64,000 nt of DNA from contig NZ_VLKI01000022.1 of the NCBI RefSeq assembly GCF_007830235.1, forward strand, positions 1 through 64,000, written 5' to 3'. A program made the position numbers and the translations under genes. This document shows positions 7,427 to 14,844 of the stretch, one piece after another (positions within the stretch are counted from its first letter, which is position 1; every line of letters starts with the position of its first letter). This DNA comes from Cytobacillus oceanisediminis. Its GTDB lineage: Bacteria; Bacillota; Bacilli; Bacillales; Cytobacillaceae. Below the pieces are notes generated by a model. It made no database searches. It was not told where the DNA came from and was given only the letters and a program-made list of their open reading frames with translations.

Positions 7427-8062
7427 TTATTTCCATTCTGTGATGGTATCAACAGGCAAGCGTACAGACTTGTAGCCCTGGTCAGCAGCTTTACCAATTG
7501 AAATGAGCATAACAGGGTAGTAGCGTTCCTTGTCCAAATTAAATGCTTTGGCAATGCGGTCTTTTTCATAGCCGCCGATAGGATTTGTATCATAGCCGTG
7601 GGCGCGGGCTGCTAGCATGAGCTGCATGGAAACAAGGCCAGCATCGATCAGATTCATTTCTTTCTTTTGCTCAAATGACATGCCTTCTACTAGACCCTTG
7701 ATCGCTGGAACCTGCTGGTCTCTTACCTCCGCTGGCATGTAGCCTTTTTCCACTGCCGTATTATAGATGGTTTCTATATATTCTTCGCTCTTCATATCCA
7801 CAAAAACCGCGATAACGGCTGCGGAAGTCTGGACTTGTCTTTGATTGAATTTCGCCAGTGGAGCTAGTGTTTCTTTGCCTTCTTTTGAATCAATGACCAC
7901 AAAGCGCCATGGCTGCAAATTAACGGAGGAAGGAGCTAAAGCGGCTTCCTCCAGAATTTCAGCCATTTCTTCTCTGCTGATTTTAACGTCAGGATTGTAA
8001 TTTCGGATGGAACGTCGGCCTGTTACAATTTCATTAAAGTCGTTTATTGCTGTTTTATTCAT
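7427..8062 (-). CDS. Nitroreductase family flavoprotein (NAD(P)H-dependent)
   Basis: A 211-residue FMN enzyme that reduces nitro compounds or quinones. Landmarks: VTGRRSIRNYNPDVKISREEM near residues 13-33 (FMN phosphate contacts RRSIR), ALAPSSVNLQPWRFVVI at about 43-60, and a C-terminal DKERYYPVMLISIGKA. It sits between the MarR gene and the ABM gene with short gaps, so one transcript is likely. Similar MarR/nitroreductase sets in B. subtilis respond to quinones and diamide; that is known for the families, not shown here. Confidence 0.85.
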   Translation of the reverse strand: MNKTAINDFNEIVTGRRSIRNYNPDVKISREEMAEILEEAALAPSSVNLQPWRFVVIDSKEGKETLAPLAKFNQRQVQTSAAVIAVFVDMKSEEYIETIYNTAVEKGYMPAEVRDQQVPAIKGLVEGMSFEQKKEMNLIDAGLVSMQLMLAARAHGYDTNPIGGYEKDRIAKAFNLDKERYYPVMLISIGKAADQGYKSVRLPVDTITEWK

Positions 8063-8088
8063 GATGAACTCTCCTTTTCGTTGTGTAA

Positions 8089-8529
8089 TTAAATTTTCTC
8101 TACATTCTCCTGAATGCGTGTAAGCATATTTAAAAGCGCAATACGCTCTTCATTTGAAAAGCCTTTTAGGACATTTGCAATGAACCGCTGTTTTTCTTCG
8201 CAGTATGCAGCGATTTTCATTTTGCCTTCATCGGTCAGGCGGACATAAGTAAAGCGGTTATCTTCAGGGTTTTTCCTGCGGATGACCATTCCTTTTTCTT
8301 CAAGCTGTTTAAGGTGTCTTGTGACGGCCGCATGATCGATATTTACCTTTTTTTGAAGTGCCCGCTGGGTGATTTCCTCTGCTTCAAAAAGCTCACGCAG
8401 GATCTCAAGCCGCGACTGGCTGATGCCTGTACAGCGCTCAAACTTCGGCATTGTCTGTTTATTGAGCTCAAACAGCCGCTGGGCGATTAACTCTTCTTCC
8501 TTCGAACATTTGAACAAAGCATCCTCCAC
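8089..8529 (-). CDS. MarR-family transcriptional regulator
   Basis: A winged-helix repressor of about 146 residues. The HTH spans roughly residues 45-90 (ISQSRLEILRELFE, ITQRALQKKVNIDHAAVTRHLKQL) and the wing is RRKNPEDNRFTYVRLTDEG. A cysteine near the start (C8) might be redox-active as in YodB/OhrR relatives, but this is inference. The GTG at 8529 lies inside the GGTGGAGG site, so a TTG at 8517 (MFKCSKEE) is an alternative start with a better-placed ribosome site. It heads the nitroreductase-monooxygenase unit; palindromes just upstream suggest autoregulation. Confidence 0.88.
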   Translation of the reverse strand: MEDALFKCSKEEELIAQRLFELNKQTMPKFERCTGISQSRLEILRELFEAEEITQRALQKKVNIDHAAVTRHLKQLEEKGMVIRRKNPEDNRFTYVRLTDEGKMKIAAYCEEKQRFIANVLKGFSNEERIALLNMLTRIQENVEKI

Positions 8530-8537
8530 CTTTTATT

Positions 8538-8567
8538 AATTGATAGATCAATTATTGATGCGTCAAT
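8538..8567. promoter_or_regulatory. Tandem palindromes, likely MarR operator
   Basis: AATTGATAGATCAATT (8538-8553) and ATTGATGCGTCAAT (8554-8567) are adjacent dyads sharing ATTGA/TCAAT half-sites, immediately upstream of the marR start. The spacing and position suit a MarR dimer binding its own promoter. Confidence 0.6.
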
Positions 8568-8698
8568 TAATATACTCCTATTGATTTCTGAAGTCAAACA
8601 GATGAGCTTGAAGAAGAAGTTTTTCAAGTTCTGCATACATAAATCCTATTTATAACCAAAATCATTTAGGTAAATGTCAGCATAAGTGAAAATATCCA

Positions 8699-8758
8699 TT
8701 GACATTGATAATCATTATCAACTATTATCAATTTAAACATAATTGAAAATTGTTATCA
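8699..8758 (+). promoter_or_regulatory. Fur-controlled promoter of the flavodoxin operon
   Basis: TTGACA (8699-8704) and TATTAT (8723-8728) are 18 bases apart. The spacer contains TGATAATCATTATCA (8706-8720), an exact 7-1-7 Fur box. A second, weaker box, TGAAAATTGTTATCA (8744-8758), lies between the promoter and the ribosome site. Iron-bound Fur would block the polymerase directly. Confidence 0.85.
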
Positions 8759-8775
8759 ATTAGGAGGCGGTTGGA

Positions 8776-9243
8776 ATGAAAGCTTTCATTGGATATTTAA
8801 GTATGTCAGGAAATACGGAAGATATGGCCAATATCCTAAAAAATGTTCTTGTCTCTAAAGGGTGTGAAGTGGAAATGGAAAGTCTGGATCTGACAGAAGT
8901 ACAAAGTATCCTGGCATATGATTGTATTTTTATTGGCGCATATACATGGGGGGATGGCGATCTTCCTTATGAAGCTGAGGATTTTTTTGAGGAACTGAAT
9001 GAATATGATTTAACGGGAGTGCATGCTGCATGCTTTGGGTCGGGAGATCATGCTTATCCTAAATTTTGTGCCGCAGTGGATACGTTTGCGGATAAATTGA
9101 ACAAAAGAGGAGCTCATGTTTTTCATCAAAGGTTGAAAATAGAACTCAACCCTGAAACAGACGATCAAATTCTTGAATGTCAGCAATTTGCCGAATCCGT
9201 CTATGCGTGGGTAATAAATAAAAAGGAAATTGAACATGTTTGA
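8776..9243 (+). CDS. ykuN: Short-chain flavodoxin YkuN
   Basis: A 155-residue FMN electron carrier that can stand in for ferredoxin under iron starvation. The phosphate-binding loop is SMSGNTEDMA (about residues 9-18), with FMN loops GAYTWGDGDLPYE and GSGDHAYPKFC. AGGAGG lies 8 bases before the ATG. It overlaps ykuO by 14 bases. Order ykuN-ykuO-ykuP under a Fur box matches the B. subtilis operon, where these flavodoxins are iron-repressed and serve partners such as nitric-oxide synthase and fatty-acid desaturase. Confidence 0.92.
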   Translation: MKAFIGYLSMSGNTEDMANILKNVLVSKGCEVEMESLDLTEVQSILAYDCIFIGAYTWGDGDLPYEAEDFFEELNEYDLTGVHAACFGSGDHAYPKFCAAVDTFADKLNKRGAHVFHQRLKIELNPETDDQILECQQFAESVYAWVINKKEIEHV

Positions 9244-10123
9244 CAAGGGCTCTACAGCAGTTTTATCCTCCCCGGAGCTTCCTTTCATGGTAGCAGTAAA
9301 GCAGATGGGCATTTATTCCTTTGAGGATGGTGACTGGTTCCTGCAATATGGATTAACACAAAATATCTACAAACTTGTGCAATTAGGTCATTTTATATTC
9401 GGTATAGGAGACTATGGCACCATTATTCGTTACGATCTGCAGCGAAAGAAATGGAATCAAACGTCATTCCCAACGGCCCAGCGGCTATGGGATATTACTG
9501 GAAACCATAAAGGGTTCATCGTGACTCATGGAGGCAGCAGTCTTTATGTCTCGAATAATTTTGGCTCTAATTGGTCAGTCATTAAACCTTTTAAAATTTT
9601 GTCCCAAAAGCCACTTATCCGCTCACTTCTTTATCACCATGAAAGCATTTATATTGGAACCCAAATAAATTGCCAATATGGTGGACTGTGGAAATATCAG
9701 GTTGAAACCGGAGAGATTCAGCTCGTTAAAGAAGAAAAGCATTCTATGATTTCCTCCATTTATAAAGATGAAGATGAATGTCTCTTTATTGCGAAAGGAA
9801 ATGCGCGATCAGGTAAAGGATCGATTGAAATGCTAAACCCCTATTCAAATAGATGGGAAGCATGCCAGCAGCCTAAATCAGAAAAGGCTTTCCTGGATAT
9901 TTTTAAGGCGGATAAAAAATTATATGCCACGACGAGTCAAGATGAATACGGTTTTTCAAGAATTTACGAAGTGCAGAAGGCGAGTATGTCCTTGCTTCCG
10001 ATTGAAACCGTGGCTGGGCATGGATTCAGGGGTGCGGGCTTTGAAGACCAGCTTTTTATCTGTTCACATGTAGAAAGCAAATGGATTACACAAAGACTTG
10101 AAGTTTCAGCACTAGTTCATTGA
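9230..10123 (+). CDS. ykuO: YkuO-like protein, probable beta-propeller
   Basis: A 297-residue protein of unknown function, placed between two flavodoxins as ykuO is in B. subtilis. It has repeated strands and an Asp-box-like motif (YVSNNFGSNWSVI, about residue 107), plus repeats such as IGDYGTIIRYDLQRKKWNQ and GGLWKYQVETGEIQL, which suggests a BNR/sialidase-type beta-propeller. No signal peptide is seen, so it should be cytoplasmic. It starts inside the end of ykuN, implying translational coupling. A role with flavodoxin or iron handling is inferred only from context. Confidence 0.8.
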   Translation: MNMFDKGSTAVLSSPELPFMVAVKQMGIYSFEDGDWFLQYGLTQNIYKLVQLGHFIFGIGDYGTIIRYDLQRKKWNQTSFPTAQRLWDITGNHKGFIVTHGGSSLYVSNNFGSNWSVIKPFKILSQKPLIRSLLYHHESIYIGTQINCQYGGLWKYQVETGEIQLVKEEKHSMISSIYKDEDECLFIAKGNARSGKGSIEMLNPYSNRWEACQQPKSEKAFLDIFKADKKLYATTSQDEYGFSRIYEVQKASMSLLPIETVAGHGFRGAGFEDQLFICSHVESKWITQRLEVSALVH

Positions 10124-10138
10124 TTGGAGTGAAGAGGA

Positions 10139-10597
10139 ATGAAAATTGGCGTATTTTATGCAAGTATGTCGGGAAACACAGAAGCGATTGCGGATATAAT
10201 CACTGAAGAGCTGAAAGATCAAAATCATGATGTATGTTTAGAAGATTTTATGAGCGTTCAAAGTGCTTCTGAATTACTAAACTATGATCTTACTTTTATT
10301 GGTATGTATACATGGGGAGATGGGGACTATCCTGATGAATGTCTCGATATGATTGAAGAAATCGAACAGCTTGACCTAGAAAAGCATCCCTTTGCGATCT
10401 TTGGATCTGGAGATACTTCCTATCCTGAATTTTGCGGAGCCCTTGATCAGCTTCAAAGTCTTATCGAAGAACAAGGAGGATCAGTCGTTGGGGAACCGCT
10501 TAAAATAGAGTTTAATCCAGAACCAGCAAATGAAGCAGCTATTAAAAAATTTGTGTCAGAAGCTCTGATGTTTCAAGATTTAAAAGAGAGCTGCTAA
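10139..10597 (+). CDS. ykuP: Short-chain flavodoxin YkuP
   Basis: A 152-residue flavodoxin with FMN loop ASMSGNTEAIADI (residues 8-20), GMYTWGDGDYPDE and FGSGDTSYPEFCGALD. It is the second flavodoxin of the Fur-controlled operon, 15 bases after ykuO. A damaged copy lies at 3048-3465. An fbpB-like small gene follows 38 bases later, most likely in the same transcript. Confidence 0.92.
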   Translation: MKIGVFYASMSGNTEAIADIITEELKDQNHDVCLEDFMSVQSASELLNYDLTFIGMYTWGDGDYPDECLDMIEEIEQLDLEKHPFAIFGSGDTSYPEFCGALDQLQSLIEEQGGSVVGEPLKIEFNPEPANEAAIKKFVSEALMFQDLKESC

Positions 10598-10635
10598 TTT
10601 TTTGTAGCAGTACTGCCCTTGAAAGGATGGTCTAG

Positions 10636-10776
10636 ATGAAAAGGAAATTATTGCATGAGCTCGTGGAAGAAAACATGGAGAATATCTTGAAGGATAAAGA
10701 TCAATTAGAAGAAATTTATCGAAAGATCGATGAAAATATTTTAATGGAGACGAAGAAACAAAGAGTAAATCAATAG
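10636..10776 (+). CDS. FbpB-like small basic protein
   Basis: A 46-residue protein, MKRKLLHELVEENMENILKD followed by a charged helix (QLEEIYRKIDENILME), with the ELV-EN--xILKDK pattern of the Fur-regulated FbpB family. In B. subtilis FbpB works with the small RNA FsrA in the iron-sparing response. The location after ykuP, within reach of the Fur-box promoter, fits this. A second damaged copy at 3503-3616 shows that the gene and ykuP moved together. Assigned by pattern only; the site AAAGGATGG before the ATG is moderate. Confidence 0.65.
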   Translation: MKRKLLHELVEENMENILKDKDQLEEIYRKIDENILMETKKQRVNQ

Positions 10777-10842
10777 GGGAATGTACTATCAATATAATTA
10801 GATAATTTATAATAGTTTAATAGCATAGGAGGAGAGAGAAAA

Positions 10843-11077
10843 GTGGGGAACAAGTGGCAGTGATGCGGATATTAACTTCGACGGCAGCGTTGATGCACTA
10901 GACATAGGAGCATCCATTCCGTTTGAAGAAAGATCTGAAAAGACATTAAGCACCTATAAAGGGATGAGAATTCCTGTTCAGGATATCGTTTCATTGGTAA
11001 AGACCATCACTCATCTTTCCAAAGCATCTTGTGTAAAAGAAATCAATATGCCTGAGATGCTGGATACGAATGCATAA
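10843..11077 (+). pseudogene. Frameshifted small gene after the flavodoxin operon
   Basis: GGAGGAG lies 7 bases before a GTG at 10843 that reads VGN and then runs into a stop. One extra A near 10853 explains the shift: beyond it the frame reads SGSDADINFDGSVDALDIGA and continues for 75 codons to TAA at 11075-11077. The deduced product is an acidic soluble protein of about 77 residues ending CVKEINMPEMLDTNA. No family was recognised. It might be a true mutation or a sequencing error in an A-run. Confidence 0.5.
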
Positions 11078-11085
11078 TAAGAAAT

Positions 11086-11115
11086 GACAGGTATGAATCA
11101 CACCTGTCTTTTTTT
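11086..11115 (+). terminator. Terminator of the flavodoxin operon
   Basis: GACAGGT pairs with ACCTGTC (11086-11108), followed by seven Ts; it closes the region begun at the Fur promoter. Confidence 0.8.
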
Positions 11116-11142
11116 ACTACGAAAAGTCATTATAAAAAACCT

Positions 11143-11937
11143 CTAAATCGCATATTCATATGATTTAAGAAGATAGCGTTCTATAAACTCAGCTAATCCA
11201 TCATTTTCATGGTGCCCTGTAACAAAATCAGCTGCTGCTTTAACCCTTTCGCCAGCGTTCCCCATTGCCACACCAATACCGACATGACGAAGCATCTCTA
11301 TATCATTGGGTCCATCTCCAATGGCTGCGACTTCATTTGGACTAATTTGAAATTCGGTAAGCAAGCTTTTTATAGCAGACCATTTGGAAACATCAGGAGC
11401 AACCAGCTCAAACCCGTCATTCCAATCGATGACTTCTGCTTCCGTTTTAAACAAAGCGGATATTTCAGTACTTGGTGAACCTGTTCGAACACTATATTTA
11501 AGAACATCTTGATAAGTTGCCTGTCTTAAATCTCCAATATACTGTGGCGGAATTTGCCCAACTTTCGTCCAATAATCGATTTCTTCATTTGTTTCCTTAC
11601 AATAAAGCCCATTAGCTGTATGGATAATAACATTACAAGGATTTTCAGCGGTAAGGTGGTGAAATCGTTCATCGTTCAATCGAACGGTTTTCAATTGCAT
11701 AACTCTTCCTGTCTCTGCATCGTGAATAGCGGCACCATTTAAACAGATCATCGGTGTACGTAATCCAATTTCTTTATGGTAGGGAGCGGTTACTTCATAG
11801 TGTCGACCAGTGGCTAGAAAAACCTTGACTCCCTGATCAATGAGCCTATAAATGGCTTCCATATTTCGGCAGGAAATGCAGTTTGAGGCTTTTAGTAGTG
11901 TACCATCCATATCAATAAATATTGCACGCATATTCAT
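11143..11937 (-). CDS. HAD-superfamily Cof-type phosphatase
   Basis: A 264-residue Cof/YwpJ-type haloacid-dehalogenase hydrolase, usually active on sugar phosphates, FMN or phosphosugar by-products. Motif I is FIDMDGTLL (nucleophile D8 or so), motif II VFLATGR, and motif IV AIGDGPNDIEML near residue 205. The cap domain of the C2 type fills the middle. GAGGAGG is 8 bases before the ATG at 11937. Single gene. Substrate unknown. Confidence 0.88.
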   Translation of the reverse strand: MNMRAIFIDMDGTLLKASNCISCRNMEAIYRLIDQGVKVFLATGRHYEVTAPYHKEIGLRTPMICLNGAAIHDAETGRVMQLKTVRLNDERFHHLTAENPCNVIIHTANGLYCKETNEEIDYWTKVGQIPPQYIGDLRQATYQDVLKYSVRTGSPSTEISALFKTEAEVIDWNDGFELVAPDVSKWSAIKSLLTEFQISPNEVAAIGDGPNDIEMLRHVGIGVAMGNAGERVKAAADFVTGHHENDGLAEFIERYLLKSYEYAI

Positions 11938-12020
11938 TTATACTGCCTCCTCATTCGTTGATAAACCAATCATATCATCTGAATATTAAAGCCAAGTAAA
12001 CTCAGTGTATAGATTAGGTG

Positions 12021-12309
12021 ATGTTTAATGCATTAACATTAAGTCAATTTATTGATTGGTATGTGCCGAAAGTGAATATTAATAAGCCAAAAACAGTTGG
12101 TACTTTTACATTAGGAAGTGGCAAGTTAATTGTGGAAAATGGACAGTATTCACTCTTACACAGCTGAAGAAGTGGTTGAAAGTTTACTTGTATTTTATGG
12201 AGAAAAGAAACCAAGTGGAAAATGGCATGTTTGCGAAAAGCTGATTGGAGTTGACTCTGCACGGGCGCGGACGTTCTACCCTGGCTACTGTTATAATAAG
12301 ACCATATAA
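12021..12309 (+). pseudogene. Frameshifted hypothetical gene
   Basis: From ATG 12021 the frame reads MFNALTLSQFIDWYVPKVN, then a middle segment GTFTLGSGKLIVENGQYSLL, and stops at 12165. In the next frame the sense continues as YTAEEVVESLLVFYGEKKPS and KWHVCEKLIGVDSARARTFYP up to TAA at 12307. Together they would give one protein of about 95 residues broken by a single frameshift near 12157. The family is not recognised. Confidence 0.4.
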
Positions 12310-12310
12310 A

Positions 12311-12352
12311 AAAAGGTCAACCAGAAATATTTTCTTATCTGGTTAACCTTAT
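12311..12352 (-). terminator. Hairpin with T-run on the - strand
   Basis: AGGTCAACCAGA pairs with TCTGGTTAACCT and is flanked by seven As on the + strand, so it reads as a terminator for - strand transcription. Confidence 0.5.
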
Positions 12353-12639
12353 AATACGAAAGGGCGCGATTTTGGAATAAAACTTAGATTGTTTATTGTA
12401 AAATAAAAATGCAGAGAGTTGAAGAGAATTTGGTCTGTACCAACTTTACAGGCCTTGTATGGTGAAGCCAGTCCTTGTAAATGCTGGTTTTCTTGCTTAG
12501 GAATCATGCCCGCAGAGGCTCCATGTCAAGTTGCAATTCTGTGAACTCCGCGCTACAGTACAATGTATTTTTCGATGCAAAACACTTGATCAAGAATCAG
12601 GCATAAAGTTCCATGTTTTTATGACCCATTCAAATATGG
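12353..12639. other. Intergenic stretch without genes
   Basis: Contains one copy of a short motif GGGCGCGATTTTGGAA (12362-12377) that recurs at 14453; otherwise nothing recognised. Confidence 0.4.
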
Positions 12640-12686
12640 AAAACCCATTAAAATAAGGCATAAATGCCTGTTTTAATGGGTTTTTC
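12640..12686. terminator. Strong bidirectional hairpin terminator
   Basis: AAAACCCATTAAAA pairs with TTTTAATGGGTTTT across a short loop that itself can pair (GGCA-TGCC). It lies 56 bases beyond the stop of the - strand gene at 12742. Confidence 0.75.
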
Positions 12687-12741
12687 CAGGGTTATATGCC
12701 GGGGTAAAATGGCCGGAATTCCCCATATGGCAAAGAATTAT

Positions 12742-12951
12742 TTATTCTGTTTGCGCTTGAACTTTCGCCGCATTTTGTGCTTGAATTAATGCACTTTGGG
12801 CCTGTGCCAGTTCATTCGAAGCTTGCTTGATTGCCTCTTGGGCTAATGATTGGTCAGAAGCAGATTTTTCAAGTGCCTGTGTAATTAAGGATACGGTTAA
12901 ATTTACATTTGCCTTTGCTTGAGTAAGCTGATTTGTGTCAATTTGCTGCAT
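12742..12951 (-). CDS. Small Gln/Ala-rich helical protein
   Basis: A 69-residue protein rich in Q, A, N and S that should form one long helix or coiled coil (MQQIDTNQLTQAKANVNL ... ASNELAQAQSALIQAQNAA). I chose the ATG at 12951 because GGAG lies 8 bases before it; the GTG at 12960 overlaps that site. It is monocistronic with a strong terminator. The composition resembles small spore or surface-associated Bacillus proteins, but that is only an impression. Confidence 0.6.
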   Translation of the reverse strand: MQQIDTNQLTQAKANVNLTVSLITQALEKSASDQSLAQEAIKQASNELAQAQSALIQAQNAAKVQAQTE

Positions 12952-13412
12952 TGTTTTCACTCCTTTTAAAGTCTTTTAAAATACTCTTATATCATCTCCA
13001 CGCTTAAATTTTTTATTAATGGCATTCAACATTTTGTGAAACCAATTGTTTCTATGTATAAAATAGATATTTAAAATTATATGAGTTAAATGATAGGAAA
13101 AATAACGGAACCCTTATTACTAACAATAAGTATACGTAAATAATGAAAGGTAATTACCTAATAATATTAATTAGGATGTGATATTCAATGTTGAGATGTG
13201 CCTGGTGTATGCTACAGCTATCATTGGAATTGTCTTTCCGTATTTTAAATTTATTGATGTTACGGTTTCGTCAAGTGAAAAAGTTACGTACTAACCTTTT
13301 TTTTCAATAAGGCTTTGCAATTATCTTCAACGAATGGGCGCGCTTGTTAAATAGAATATAAATCGGTTGTGATGGTTGAGGTAAATTATATAAAAAGTTT
13401 GGGGGAAGTCTA
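12952..13412. other. Intergenic stretch
   Basis: Holds a 32-codon open frame at 13196-13294 (MCLVYATAIIGIVFPYFKF...) with no ribosome site and a GGGCGCG motif variant near 13335. No supported gene. Confidence 0.4.
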
Positions 13413-14345
13413 ATGAACATACATAATATACTAGTAGCAGGTAACTATCAAGAGCAATTCCAAGTACAGTTACCTGCTAAAATAACTCAGAGCTTTTGTT
13501 TTAAACAGATTGATAAAATAACAGAAGAGGATTTGTCATGGGCAGATGTCTATGTCGGTTTCAAGCCATGTCCAGGCTTCCACTTTGCCGATATAAAATG
13601 GGTACATTCCTTTAATGCGGGTGTAAACAACTTTTTAGAAATTGATGGATGGAAGGAACATGATATCTTTCTAACCCGCACTGTTTGCTCGTTTGGGTTA
13701 AGAATAAGCGAGTATTGTTTAAGCTATGTATTAAGAGATCTTCAATATCATCACTACTTTGAAGGAAAACAAACGGAGAAGAAGTGGGCTCCAAAAACTC
13801 CGCAATTGGTGAAGGATCAAACAATTGTGATCTTTGGTACAGGGGAGATCGGACAGGAGGTTGCCAAAGTATTTTCAAGTTTTGGAGCCACCGTTTACGG
13901 CGTCTCGCAAAGCGGCAAGCAAAAGGAGTATTTTCAAAAAGTGACGGAAACCAGCTCTGCAAGCACGTTGGTTGCACAGGCAGATTGGATTATCAGCACA
14001 TTGCCTTTGACAAATGAAACGAGTAAGTTATTTGATCGTGCGTTTTTCAGCAATTTAAACGGCGCTGCCTTTATCAATGTTGGCAGAGGCCTTACGGTGG
14101 ACGAGCAAGCTCTCATTGAAGCGCTAAATTCACAAAAGGTCCGTTACGCTGTGTTAGATGTTCTTGAAACAGAACCGCTGCCAGAGACTTCCGAGCTATG
14201 GGAAAGAGACGATATCGTCATCACTCCTCATATATCAGCTGTAACGGAGCTGAATGAAGCGATAGCGTGCTTTTTAGATACATTAAAGAGAATCGAAAAT
14301 AATGAAGTTTTACCTAATAGGGTGGATTTTTTGAAGGGGTATTAA
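13413..14345 (+). CDS. D-2-hydroxyacid dehydrogenase family protein
   Basis: A 310-residue NAD(P)-binding enzyme of the D-isomer-specific 2-hydroxyacid dehydrogenase family, which interconverts 2-keto and 2-hydroxy acids. The nucleotide motif is VIFGTGEIGQEVAKVF (about residues 140-155), with the catalytic arginine likely in INVGRGLTVDEQAL and the acid/base histidine in ITPHISAVTELN near the end. GGGGGAAG lies 8 bases before the ATG. Single gene with no clear partner; substrate unknown. Confidence 0.85.
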   Translation: MNIHNILVAGNYQEQFQVQLPAKITQSFCFKQIDKITEEDLSWADVYVGFKPCPGFHFADIKWVHSFNAGVNNFLEIDGWKEHDIFLTRTVCSFGLRISEYCLSYVLRDLQYHHYFEGKQTEKKWAPKTPQLVKDQTIVIFGTGEIGQEVAKVFSSFGATVYGVSQSGKQKEYFQKVTETSSASTLVAQADWIISTLPLTNETSKLFDRAFFSNLNGAAFINVGRGLTVDEQALIEALNSQKVRYAVLDVLETEPLPETSELWERDDIVITPHISAVTELNEAIACFLDTLKRIENNEVLPNRVDFLKGY

Positions 14346-14490
14346 TATATAAGCAAGGACTTTTGGTGGATAAGCATCATTCGGTTTTTTAGCGTTTACG
14401 TTTTCGTCACAGAACAGAGGAAAATTGTTTAAAGTATAGTTATTAAGCAATAGGGCGCGATTGTGGAAGATTATAAAGACATCCCAACAA

Positions 14491-14531
14491 AATAGCAGAA
14501 AGCTCAGACCCTGTCTGAGCTTTCTGCTATT
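14491..14531 (-). terminator. Terminator of the phhA operon
   Basis: An 18-base stem, AATAGCAGAAAGCTCAGA with its complement TCTGAGCTTTCTGCTATT, 17 bases beyond the stop of the pterin dehydratase gene. Confidence 0.8.
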
Positions 14532-14547
14532 GCTTCACAATCCAATT

Positions 14548-14844
14548 TCACAGCGGCTGTCCTTCAAATAATCTCTCGATCTGCAGGGCAAGCTTAAAAT
14601 CCAGCTCAGTCAGCCCATTTTCACTCCAAGAGGTAAGGGAGACAATCACCATCTTGTATTGAATCGTGATAAAAGGATGGTGGTTTTCTTTTTCAGCAAG
14701 GGTCGCGATTTTATTAACGAATGCGATTCCGTCTAAGTATTCTTTGAAGCGGTAACGGCGTTCGATCCATTTGCTGTCTTTTCTTTTCCACTCAGGCAGT
14801 GTGGTTAATTGCTGGGTTAATTCTTCTTCACTTAATCGTGTCAT
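14548..14844 (-). CDS. Pterin-4a-carbinolamine dehydratase
   Basis: A 98-residue dehydratase that recycles the 4a-hydroxypterin cofactor formed by aromatic amino-acid hydroxylases. The active-site pattern is EKENHHPFITIQYKMV (about residues 49-64), with the histidine pair, and the C-terminal SENGLTELDFKLALQIE is typical. It overlaps phhA by four bases (ATG at 14844 within the phhA stop region), so the two are translationally coupled. In other bacteria the gene is called phhB. Confidence 0.92.
   Translation of the reverse strand: MTRLSEEELTQQLTTLPEWKRKDSKWIERRYRFKEYLDGIAFVNKIATLAEKENHHPFITIQYKMVIVSLTSWSENGLTELDFKLALQIERLFEGQPL

Noticed and set aside
13196-13294. 32-codon open frame beginning MCLVYATAIIGIVFPYF
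   Set aside because: No ribosome site or conserved features; may be a membrane-protein fragment, but too short to support.
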